Source: DATDMG01 sp036518955
GTDB taxonomy: Bacteria > Actinomycetota > Actinomycetes > Actinomycetales > Kineosporiaceae
DNA: 21,620 bases
NCBI GenBank assembly: GCA_036518955.1
Contig: DATDMG010000282.1
Coordinates: forward strand, 1 to 21,620
Direction of reading: 5' to 3'
The notes beneath the pieces were generated by a model. It did not search any database and was not told the DNA's origin. It worked only from the letters and a program-made list of their open reading frames with translations. Below are positions 15,094-21,092 of this stretch, one piece after another; the first letter of the stretch is position 1, and the number at the start of each line of letters is the position of its first letter. The position numbers were made by a program, and so were the translations under genes.

Positions 15094-15966
15094 TCAGGGC
15101 AGGGACGGCAGGGACGGCCTCCCCCCGGGTGACGGCAGGGACGGCGTCCCTCCGGCCCGGGTGCCGACCAGGACGGGCGACTGGGTGTTCAGCACCCGGG
15201 CCTGCAGGCCGGCCGCCGTCAGCGCCTGCACCGCCGCCGGCACCTGCCCCTGCCCGCACTCGACCAGCAGGTGCCCGCCGGGGGCCAGCCACGCGGGCGC
15301 GCCGGACGCGACGCGGCGGAGCAGGTCCAGCCCGTCGGCGCCGCCGTCCAGGGCGGTGCGCGGTTCGTGCCGGCGAGCCTCCGGGGGCAACAGGGCGATC
15401 GCCTCGGTCGGCACGTAGGGGACGTTCGCGAGCAGGACGTCGATCCTGCCGGCCAGGCTCGGTGGCAGCGACGTGAACAGGTCGCCGGAATGGACCTGGC
15501 CGCCCAGCGGCTCGACGTTCCGGCGGGCACAGCGGACGGCGACCGGGTCGACGTCCCCGGCATGGAGGGCGCCCTCCGGTCGACCGGCCGCGCGCAGCGT
15601 CGTCACCAGGGCAACACCCAGCGCCCCGGACCCGCAGCACAGGTCGACGACGACGGCGCCCCGGGCGCCCACCGGGCGGCGCAGAGCGAGTCGCGCCGCC
15701 TCCTCGACCAGCGCTTCGGTCCGGCGCCGGGGCACGAACACGCCCGGTTCGACGGCCGGGCGCAGCCCGCAGAACTCCGCCCATCCCAGCACGTGCTCCA
15801 ACGGCAGCCCGTCGACCCGGCGGGCGACCATGGCTTCGAGCTGCGCCGGGGACGTCGCAGCCTCCCCGAGCAGAGCGGCCTCCTCGTCGGCGAACACGCA
15901 GCCGGCGGCGCGCAGCCGCGCCACGACCTCGGGGGATGCGGCCAGGGACACGCCACCGATTCTCAC
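15094..15966 (-). CDS. PrmC/HemK-related protein-(glutamine-N5) methyltransferase, NVPY subtype
   Basis: A 290-residue class I SAM-dependent methyltransferase. It has an N-terminal helical domain (LPLEHVLGWAEFCGLRPAVEPGVFVPRRRTEALVEEA), SAM motif I VVDLCCGSGALGV (residues 107-119), the acidic motif II GDVDPVAVRCARRN and motif IV NVPYVPTEAI (181-190). True PrmC has NPPY at motif IV; NVPY with this context matches the PrmC-related group TIGR03704, whose substrate is unknown, so I do not name it prmC. It starts with GTG at 15966 without a strong ribosome-binding site. The C terminus should end near VLVGTRA; the last 20 residues (PSLPSP-type repeats) come from a DNA repeat and look like a recent extension. 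It converges on the small membrane-protein gene with 5 bp between stops. Confidence 0.85.
   Translation of the reverse strand: MRIGGVSLAASPEVVARLRAAGCVFADEEAALLGEAATSPAQLEAMVARRVDGLPLEHVLGWAEFCGLRPAVEPGVFVPRRRTEALVEEAARLALRRPVGARGAVVVDLCCGSGALGVALVTTLRAAGRPEGALHAGDVDPVAVRCARRNVEPLGGQVHSGDLFTSLPPSLAGRIDVLLANVPYVPTEAIALLPPEARRHEPRTALDGGADGLDLLRRVASGAPAWLAPGGHLLVECGQGQVPAAVQALTAAGLQARVLNTQSPVLVGTRAGGTPSLPSPGGRPSLPSLP
15098..15142 (-). repeat. GGCAGGGAC repeats extending the methyltransferase C terminus
   Basis: GGCAGGGAC occurs at 15098-15106, 15107-15115 and 15134-15142. On the coding strand this gives the PSLPS repeat at the end of the methyltransferase, just before its stop at 15094. Confidence 0.85.
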
Positions 15967-16296
15967 CCCCGGCCGCTCGCCGTCCCACCGGTTTTCCGGC
16001 CCCGATCCGCGCGTTCACCAGGTCCGCGACGTGGGCGCGCCCGACGTGGCGGACCGGGACCGCCCCGGACGGCGGGGGAGGGGGTCAGGGTCGCTGACGC
16101 CTCTCCCGCGGGGGCTGGCCGAGGGCCGGATACCCCGGGGGGCGCCGGCCCGACGGACGCCCGAGCGGGCCAGGTGTCCCCCCGCCAGGTCACCCGCGCC
16201 GGACCGGGATTGGCCGAGAGCGGTGGTGGCGTGCAAGGCTGACGCCGAAGGGGTCCCGGGCCGACGCCGCCCACGGACGCGGGAAGGGAGACATCG
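15967..16296. other. Divergent intergenic region between the methyltransferase and DUF5302 genes
   Basis: No protein-like frame is seen in this 330-bp stretch; it should hold both divergent promoters. Visible are CCGG-TTTT-CCGG (15985-16000 area) near the methyltransferase start and an inverted repeat GGGCCGG (16123-16129) / CCGGCCC (16145-16151). No convincing -35/-10 pair was found. Confidence 0.5.
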
Positions 16297-16509
16297 ATGG
16301 CAACCTCACCGACGTCCGGGCAGACGCCGGGGGATCCGGCCGCCCACCAGGACGACGTCAAGCGTCGCTTCCGGGAGGCGTTGGCTCGCAAGCAGGGGCG
16401 TTCCGCCGACGGTGCCGCCGCCGGCGAGGCCGGCGAGCACGCCAAGGTGCACGGTGGCACGCACGGTCCGGCCCAGCAGCAGCGCCAGTTCCGCCGCAAG
16501 AGCGGCTGA
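16297..16509 (+). CDS. DUF5302 family small protein
   Basis: A 70-residue hydrophilic protein. The signature parts of DUF5302 are all present: DDVKRRFREALARKQGRS in the first half, a short acidic/Gly linker, then AKVHGGTHGPAQQQRQFRRKSG at the C terminus. The family is actinobacterial and has no known function; the basic ends suggest nucleic-acid or ribosome association, which is only inference. GGGAGA lies 6 nt before the ATG. It is a single-gene unit ending at a strong hairpin shared with convergent ung. Confidence 0.9.
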   Translation: MATSPTSGQTPGDPAAHQDDVKRRFREALARKQGRSADGAAAGEAGEHAKVHGGTHGPAQQQRQFRRKSG

Positions 16510-16538
16510 ACCACCCGGAACGACCGGCGGCCACCCCG

Positions 16539-16570
16539 GGCGCACCGCCGCCGACGGCGTCCGGTGCGCC
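16539..16570. terminator. Bidirectional hairpin between DUF5302 and ung
   Basis: GGCGCACCG (16539-16547) pairs with CGGTGCGCC (16562-16570), and the 14-nt interior can form a further small GCCG/CGGC stem. It lies between two converging stop codons (16509 and 16585), the expected place for a shared terminator. There is no T-run. Confidence 0.6.
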
Positions 16571-16584
16571 GCCCGGCGGTAGCG

Positions 16585-17262
16585 TCAGGGCAGCCGCCAA
16601 TCGATGGGCACCCCGCCCTGCTGCACCAGCACGGCGTTCGCCCGGCTGAAGGGGCGGGAGCCGAAGAAGCCACGGTCCGCGGACATCGGGCTGGGGTGCG
16701 CGCTCTCGATCCGTGGCACCGACCCCAGCAGTGGCCGCAGGCTTTGCGCGTCCCGCCCCCAGAGGATCGCCACCAGCGGGCCGCCGCGGGTCACCAGCGC
16801 CCGGATCGCCTGGTCGGTGACCTCCTCCCAGCCCTTGCCCCGGTGCGCCCCGGACACCCCCGGAGCAACCGTGAGCACCCTGTTGAGCAGGAGTACGCCC
16901 TGGTCCGCCCAGGGGGAGAGGTCGCCGCTGCTGGGGTAGGGCACCCCCAGGTCCGCCACCAACTCGCGGTAGATGTTCTGCAGACTCCGGGGAATCGGCC
17001 GGACGTCGGGCGCCACCGAGAAGGACAGCCCGATGGGGTGGCCCGGGGTGGGGTAGGGGTCCTGCCCGACGATCAGCACGCGGACGGCGTCCAAGGGCTG
17101 GGTGAACGCCCGCAGCACGTGATCGCCCGCGGGCAGGTACCCGCGCCCCGCGGTGATCTCGCCACGGAGGAACTCCCCGAGAGCGGCCACCCGGTCGGCG
17201 ACGGGTTCGAGCGCACCCGCCCAGCCGGGGGCGACGAGCTCGGCCAGAGGTCGTGGGGACAC
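16585..17262 (-). CDS. ung: Uracil-DNA glycosylase, family 1
   Basis: A 225-residue family-1 UDG, which excises uracil from DNA as the first step of base-excision repair. The water-activating motif is GQDPYPTPGHP with Asp68; actinobacterial enzymes commonly have P where others have H. The uracil-binding LLLNRVLT contains Asn127. The DNA-intercalation loop is HPSPMSADRGFFGSRPFS with His189. Full length with all catalytic residues. GTG 17262 was preferred over the in-frame ATG at 17313 because conservation starts at SPRPLAELVAPGW, and because a -10-like TAGATT lies 7 nt upstream of the GTG, implying a leaderless mRNA; the upstream extension is Arg/Pro-rich. It converges on the DUF5302 gene. Very confident. 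Confidence 0.96.
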   Translation of the reverse strand: MSPRPLAELVAPGWAGALEPVADRVAALGEFLRGEITAGRGYLPAGDHVLRAFTQPLDAVRVLIVGQDPYPTPGHPIGLSFSVAPDVRPIPRSLQNIYRELVADLGVPYPSSGDLSPWADQGVLLLNRVLTVAPGVSGAHRGKGWEEVTDQAIRALVTRGGPLVAILWGRDAQSLRPLLGSVPRIESAHPSPMSADRGFFGSRPFSRANAVLVQQGGVPIDWRLP

Positions 17263-17269
17263 GTCGCGC

Positions 17270-17275
17270 AATCTA
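17270..17275 (-). promoter_or_regulatory. -10 element for leaderless ung
   Basis: TAGATT on the minus strand (fits the actinobacterial TANNNT pattern) ends 7 nt before the GTG start at 17262. No clear -35 is visible. Confidence 0.45.
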
Positions 17276-17353
17276 CGCGCCCGGCACCGACCCGGGGTGG
17301 GAGATCGACCCATTGCCGGGGTCGGGGCAGCTCAGGACACTCACAACCATGCG

Positions 17354-17413
17354 TAATCTTTCGGTCACGTCTGCGCTCCGCGGCCTCGGGATCACCCGTC
17401 ACGCCCCTAGACT
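17354..17413 (+). promoter_or_regulatory. Candidate promoters for the DUF3263-LytR_C operon
   Basis: Two TANNNT hexamers, TAATCT (17354-17359) and TAGACT (17408-17413), lie upstream of the DUF3263 gene and would give leaders of about 170 and 115 nt. -35 boxes are not obvious. A frame starting at GTG 17422 continues as an overlapping shadow and is not called. Confidence 0.3.
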
Positions 17414-17536
17414 CCTCGGCTGTGCAGACGAACGGTGCCACCGCAGGGTCGGTGACGCCGCGCTCAGGGGACGGTGGAATGACATCGATGTGGTTTCGAC
17501 CGTACAGTGGGCGCGTCGCACGGGTGGAGGGTCTGG

Positions 17537-17848
17537 ATGGATGTCGCACATGCCCTCGACGACGCGTCCGACCCCACGTCGGCAGCGTCGGCCGAGCAGC
17601 TCGGGCTCAGCGATCGCGATCGGGAGATGCTGGCCTTCGAACGGCAGTGGTGGAAGTACGCCGGGGCCAAGGAGCAGGCGGTCCGCGAGTTGTTCGGCCT
17701 GTCCGGCACCAGGTACTACCAGATGTTGAACGCTCTGATCGACCGGCCCGAGGCGCTCGCCCACGACCCGATGCTCGTGAAGCGGTTGCGCCGCCTGCGG
17801 CAGGCTCGCCGAACCCGGTCCGCCCGGCGCGAGGGGACGCCGGACTGA
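17537..17848 (+). CDS. DUF3263 protein, small helix-turn-helix-like
   Basis: A 103-residue protein with the DUF3263 core LSDRDREMLAFERQWWKYAGAKEQAVRELFGLSGTRYYQMLNALIDRPEALAHDPMLVKRLRRLR. This is an actinobacterial family whose central region looks like a helix-turn-helix (AVRELFGLSGTRYYQMLNALI); the exact role is undetermined. The C terminus is Arg-rich and could contact nucleic acid. ATG 17537 has GGAGG 6 nt upstream and removes 10 non-conserved residues. It is 34 bp upstream of the LytR_C gene, a frequent actinobacterial pairing, so the two are probably co-transcribed. Confident family call. Confidence 0.9.
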   Translation: MDVAHALDDASDPTSAASAEQLGLSDRDREMLAFERQWWKYAGAKEQAVRELFGLSGTRYYQMLNALIDRPEALAHDPMLVKRLRRLRQARRTRSARREGTPD

Positions 17849-17882
17849 CGCCGTCCCGTCCCCCCCACGCCGGAGGTGCCCG

Positions 17883-18650
17883 GTGAGCAACAGCACCCGG
17901 TCCAGTGCTCCCAGCACGAGCGGGTACGACGAGCGTTACGTCGTCCCGCTCGAAGCGAGTCGCCGGGGCGCCCATCGCGCCCGGGTGAGCCCGGTGATGG
18001 CTGTGCTCCCCGTGATTGCCGTCGTCGGACTCGTCGTCGGCGCGGTTGCCCTGGTCTACGTCTTCTTCGGCAAGCTCGGCACGGGATCCGACCCGGCGGC
18101 GCAGGTGACGCCGGCCCCGGCGGCGCGGACCTCTGGGTCGCCCTCGCCGTCCGCGGCCACCTCGACCGCGCCCAGCAGCCCGGCCTCACCGACGGCCGCG
18201 GCGGGCACGGTGGACACGACCGTCCCGGTCGCCGTGTACAACGGCAGCGGCACCACCGGGCTCGGCCGGAAGGTGGCGGACAAGCTGTCCGCCGCCGGCT
18301 GGACCCTCGGCACGGTCGGCACCTGGACGGGTGCCCCGGTCGCCGAGACGACCGTGTACTTCGGTGCCGAGCAGCAGCGGGCCACGGTCCAGGCCATCGT
18401 CAAGAGCCTCGGCCACGGCGTGCCCAAGCTGTCGGCCGCCAAGGCCGGCGCCGGCATCACCGTCGTCATCGGGCCCGACCTGCGCGGGACCGGGGCGTCC
18501 ACCAGCGCGAGCTCGTCGAAGACCCGGACGACGACCAAGGCAGCCAGCAGCAGCTCCACCACGGCGACGAAGTCGACGACGCCCGCGGCGTCCAAGACGC
18601 CGACCGAGACGCCGACGGCCGGCTCCCCGTCACCGACCGCGGCGAACTGA
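17883..18650 (+). CDS. LytR C-terminal domain (LytR_C) membrane protein
   Basis: A 255-residue protein with a short cytoplasmic N terminus and one transmembrane helix (residues about 37-63, VMAVLPVIAVVGLVVGAVALVYVFF). A Ser/Thr/Pro/Ala linker (68-110) follows, then a LytR_C domain (about 113-198) beginning VPVAVYNGSGTTGLGRKVADKL and including WTLGTVGTW and ITVVIGPDL, then a Ser/Thr-rich tail. The topology puts the domain outside the membrane. LytR_C domains occur in envelope proteins related to LytR-CpsA-Psr enzymes, but the catalytic LCP domain is absent here. Start is GTG 17883 with GGAGGTG 7 nt upstream. It forms an operon with DUF3263. The Ser/Thr-rich stretches may be surface-exposed spacers (inference). 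Confidence 0.9.
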   Translation: MSNSTRSSAPSTSGYDERYVVPLEASRRGAHRARVSPVMAVLPVIAVVGLVVGAVALVYVFFGKLGTGSDPAAQVTPAPAARTSGSPSPSAATSTAPSSPASPTAAAGTVDTTVPVAVYNGSGTTGLGRKVADKLSAAGWTLGTVGTWTGAPVAETTVYFGAEQQRATVQAIVKSLGHGVPKLSAAKAGAGITVVIGPDLRGTGASTSASSSKTRTTTKAASSSSTTATKSTTPAASKTPTETPTAGSPSPTAAN

Positions 18651-18655
18651 CGCCT

Positions 18656-18674
18656 CGGGCGCCGTTGGCGCCCG
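18656..18674 (+). terminator. Hairpin downstream of the LytR_C gene
   Basis: CGGGCGCC-GTT-GGCGCCCG is a perfect 8-bp stem with a 3-nt loop, beginning 6 nt after the stop codon. There is no T-run. Confidence 0.55.
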
Positions 18675-18701
18675 GCCCCCGTCACGCCCCCGGCTCCCGT
18701 C

Positions 18702-18725
18702 ACGCCCCGGTCGCCGCCGGGGCGT
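18702..18725 (-). terminator. Hairpin downstream of the HExxH membrane-protein gene
   Basis: ACGCCCCGG (18702-18710) and CCGGGGCGT (18717-18725) form a perfect 9-bp stem with a 6-nt loop, 3 bp past the minus-strand stop at 18729. Each of the two converging genes thus has its own hairpin. A direct repeat CCCGTCACGCCCC lies between the two hairpins. Confidence 0.5.
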
Positions 18726-18728
18726 GCC

Positions 18729-19151
18729 TCACTCGGCGGAGTCGGGCCGCACGTACCCGCCGTCCACCAGATTGGCGCGCACCTCGAACCAGTTGCCGCG
18801 CGCGAAGTCCCGGCAACGCAGCCAGGACCACACGGACGCCGCGAGGTATGCCGGCAGGAAGCCCGCCGGGCCGAGGAACCAGGCCCACTGAGTGCTGTGC
18901 CGGGCTTCGTGGTCAAGGAGCCGCGGGCGGGTGGCGAGCTGTTCCGGGGTCAGGCGCATCAGGACGACGTCCCCGACCGTGACCGCGCTGGCGCGGGGGG
19001 CCGGGATCGGCGATCGGTATCCATGTGCCACGATCACCCCTTGCGGTCCGCGGGCGAGCCGGGCCCGCCCGGTACAGGCGAGCAGCAATCCCAGCGGGGT
19101 GGACAGGTTGACAACGTTTACCACCCGTCTCAGGGCGATCCTGGCGTTCAC
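18729..19151 (-). CDS. Small membrane protein with an HExxH motif
   Basis: A 140-residue protein with a zinc-protease-like motif HEARHSTQW (His81, Glu82, His85, with Gln88 one turn on) and a later Glu123 in NWFEVRANL that could be a third metal ligand, as in gluzincins. Between them lies a hydrophobic hairpin WAWFLGPAGFLPAYLAASVWSWL, suggesting membrane association; another hydrophobic stretch (NLSTPLGLLLACTG) lies near the N terminus. Homologous-looking proteins occur in actinobacteria without a proven activity. I see it as a putative metallopeptidase-like protein; the motif is direct, catalysis is inference, and the protein is far shorter than typical proteases. Start is GTG 19151, with -10-like TACGCT 6 nt upstream. 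It converges on the LytR_C gene. Confidence 0.75.
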   Translation of the reverse strand: MNARIALRRVVNVVNLSTPLGLLLACTGRARLARGPQGVIVAHGYRSPIPAPRASAVTVGDVVLMRLTPEQLATRPRLLDHEARHSTQWAWFLGPAGFLPAYLAASVWSWLRCRDFARGNWFEVRANLVDGGYVRPDSAE

Positions 19152-19157
19152 CCGTTC

Positions 19158-19170
19158 AGCGTAAGCGCTT
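19158..19170 (-). promoter_or_regulatory. -10 element overlapped by an AAGCGCTT palindrome
   Basis: On the minus strand TACGCT (19158-19163) ends 6 nt before the GTG at 19151, which predicts a leaderless mRNA. The perfect 8-bp palindrome AAGCGCTT (19163-19170) abuts it; this core resembles LacI-family operators, so a repressor site is possible. Confidence 0.4.
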
Positions 19171-19460
19171 CGGTGCGGCCGGCGTCAGCGCAGGTGGCAT
19201 CGCGTGTCGAGGCAGGCGGGTGAATTTACTACAGCTAGAGAACGGACCTGATTGAGATCCACCACGGACTGCATTCAGCCGCTATTGTGTGGACCGGTCG
19301 AACAGTTCGATGAGCAACGTCCTCTCCTGCGCAACGCTAGAGGCCCGCGCGTTGTACATCGGAACCGGCGCCTGTGGCCGGGGCCGACGAACGTGAGACC
19401 CGGTCCGGGGTGTCAGGAGCTCGGGCCGAAGCCACGCAAGAACAGCAACTGGAGCAGGAC
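19171..19460 (+). other. cspA upstream region and probable long leader
   Basis: This 290-bp stretch has no protein-like frame and is AT-richer than its surroundings at 19220-19290. A -10-like TATTGT lies at 19283-19288; if used, the cspA transcript would have a leader of about 165 nt. Long structured leaders are known for cold-shock genes. No clear -35 was found, so this is tentative. Confidence 0.35.
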
Positions 19461-19664
19461 ATGGCTCAGGGAACCGTCAAGTGGTTCAACGCGGAGAAAG
19501 GCTATGGGTTCATCACGGTGGACGGCGGCGGTGCCGACGTCTTCGTGCACTGGTCGGCCATCCAGGCCGAAGGGTACAAATCCCTCGACGAGGGGCAGCG
19601 CGTTGAGTTCGAGGTGGGCCAAGGACAGAAGGGCCCGCAGGCTGAGATGGTCCGGGTGGTCTGA
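19461..19664 (+). CDS. cspA: Cold-shock protein (CspA family)
   Basis: A 67-residue single cold-shock domain, standard family length. It has the RNA-binding motifs RNP1 (KGYGFI, residues about 16-21) and RNP2 (VFVHWSAI), begins MAQGTVKWFNAEKGYGF and ends AEMVRVV. It acts as a cytoplasmic single-strand nucleic-acid chaperone. ATG 19461 was chosen because the cold-shock domain begins there and GGAGCAGGA lies just upstream; an in-frame ATG at 19374 would add 29 residues unlike any Csp. It is monocistronic, with a strong terminator 17 bp downstream. Actinobacteria often carry several paralogues, so the gene letter is approximate. Confidence 0.95.
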   Translation: MAQGTVKWFNAEKGYGFITVDGGGADVFVHWSAIQAEGYKSLDEGQRVEFEVGQGQKGPQAEMVRVV

Positions 19665-19680
19665 CCGTCGTTGACCGCGG

Positions 19681-19723
19681 TGGAGCCGTCCCCCGGCCCA
19701 GGGGGCGGCTCCATTGGTCTTTT
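19681..19723 (+). terminator. Terminator downstream of cspA
   Basis: TGGAGCCGTCCCCC (19681-19694) pairs with GGGGGCGGCTCCA (19701-19713), with one bulged T and a 6-nt loop. It is followed by TTGGTCTTTT, the only hairpin plus T-rich tail in the window. It isolates cspA from murT. Confidence 0.85.
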
Positions 19724-19808
19724 GCGCCACTGGTCTCCCGGGCCCACTCCGGCGTGCCGGAGCCGGCCCCTGTTGGGCGGCTACCCGGCGGCCGCCGACG
19801 CCGCCGGA

Positions 19809-19820
19809 TACTCTGACCCG
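19809..19820 (+). promoter_or_regulatory. -10 element for leaderless murT
   Basis: TACTCT (19809-19814) ends 6 nt before the GTG at 19821, the same spacing as at the HExxH gene. No Shine-Dalgarno lies upstream of that GTG, so a leaderless murT-gatD mRNA is likely. Confidence 0.5.
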
Positions 19821-21092
19821 GTGACTGCCCCGCCTCCCGAGTCGGCCATGACCCCCGTCGCCGGTCCCTCGTCCGGCGGCCTGCAGCGTGCCCGGATCAC
19901 GGCGGCGCTCCGGGCCGGGCGCCTCGCGGGAGAGCTTTCCCGGCGGCTCGGTGCCGGTGCCGGTGCGGTCGTCCGCGGCCGGGTCGTCCTCGCCCTGGCA
20001 CCCAGCGCCCTGGCCGCCCTGGCCGCCGGCCGGCGCTGCGTCGTGGTCACCGGCACCAACGGCAAGTCCACCACCACCCGGCTGATCTCCGCCGCGCTGG
20101 GCGGGGACGTCGCGACGAACGCGACCGGTGCGAACATGGGGCCGGGCATCGTGTCGGCACTCGACGACCATCCCGGGCGGATCGCCGTCCTGGAGACCGA
20201 CGAGCTGCACGTCCCGCCGGTGATGCGGGCGACCGAGCCGGTGGCGGTCGTGGCGCTCAACCTGACCCGCGATCAGCTCGACCGCACTCACGAGGTCAGC
20301 CGGACCTCCCGGGTGTGGGGGGAGGCGTTCGGGGCGCGCCCGGTGACAGTGGTCGCCAACGCGGCCGACCCGCACGTCGTCGCCGCGGCCGTCGCCGGCA
20401 CCCCGGTCTGGGTGGACCCGGGTCTACGCTGGACCGAGGACGCCACGGTCTGCCCGCGGTGCGGCCAGCTGCTCGACTGGACCGCCGGGCGGTGGAGTTC
20501 CGACTGCGGATTCGTCATGCCCGAGCCGGACTACCTGCTCACCGAGACCGGGGTGCAGGTGCCGGGGGGTGTCGAGATCCGGCTCGATCTCACGCTCCCG
20601 GGCATGGTGAACCGGGGCAATGCCGCGTTCGCCCTGGCGGCCGCCGCGGTGCTCGGGGTTCCGCCCCAGGTCGCGGCCGAGCGCCTGGCCGGTGTCGACA
20701 CGGTCGACGGGCGGTACGCCCGGCTCGACCTCGGCGGCCGTCCGGCCCGGCTGTTCCTGGCCAAGAACCCGGCCGGCTGGGCGGCCGCCCTTGCCATGAT
20801 CGAACCCGAGAGTCAGCTGGTCGTCGGGATCAACGCCCGGATCGCCGACGGGACCGACACCTCCTGGCTGTACGACGTCCCGTTCGAGCGACTGGCGGGG
20901 CGCACCGTCGGGGCCGTCGGTGACCGCCGCGACGACCTCGCCCTCCGGCTGCACTACGCCGGGGCTACGCCCGTCGTGGACGACGACCCGGTGCGGCTCG
21001 CCGCGTCCCTGCCGCCCGGCCCCCTGGCCGTCGCCGCCAACTACACCGCCTTCCGGGAGCTGCGCCGCCATGTCGTCCGCGATGTCGCCTGA
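19821..21092 (+). CDS. murT: Lipid II isoglutaminyl synthase, MurT subunit
   Basis: A 423-residue Mur-ligase-like protein. With GatD it amidates the alpha-carboxyl of D-glutamate in the lipid II stem peptide, at the cytoplasmic membrane face, using ATP and glutamine-derived ammonia. Seen are the P-loop VVVTGTNGKSTTTRL (residues 74-88), the Mur-ligase middle domain with LETDELHVPPV and LNLTRDQLDR, an inserted zinc ribbon starting CPRCG (Cys211, Cys214), and the C-terminal DUF1727 domain with LAKNPAGWAAAL and NYTAFRELRR. In the ribbon's second half only Cys229 is present; the partner position three residues earlier is Ser226 where a Cys is expected. GTG 19821 was preferred because of the -10-like element 6 nt upstream; ATG 19848 is an alternative. 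It overlaps gatD by 23 bp. Very confident family call. Confidence 0.95.
   Translation: MTAPPPESAMTPVAGPSSGGLQRARITAALRAGRLAGELSRRLGAGAGAVVRGRVVLALAPSALAALAAGRRCVVVTGTNGKSTTTRLISAALGGDVATNATGANMGPGIVSALDDHPGRIAVLETDELHVPPVMRATEPVAVVALNLTRDQLDRTHEVSRTSRVWGEAFGARPVTVVANAADPHVVAAAVAGTPVWVDPGLRWTEDATVCPRCGQLLDWTAGRWSSDCGFVMPEPDYLLTETGVQVPGGVEIRLDLTLPGMVNRGNAAFALAAAAVLGVPPQVAAERLAGVDTVDGRYARLDLGGRPARLFLAKNPAGWAAALAMIEPESQLVVGINARIADGTDTSWLYDVPFERLAGRTVGAVGDRRDDLALRLHYAGATPVVDDDPVRLAASLPPGPLAVAANYTAFRELRRHVVRDVA

Noticed and set aside
17422..17886. Frame from GTG 17422 downstream of a -10-like TAGACT, as a leaderless gene
   Set aside because: It overlaps the well-conserved DUF3263 gene in another frame and translates to an Arg-rich string without motifs.
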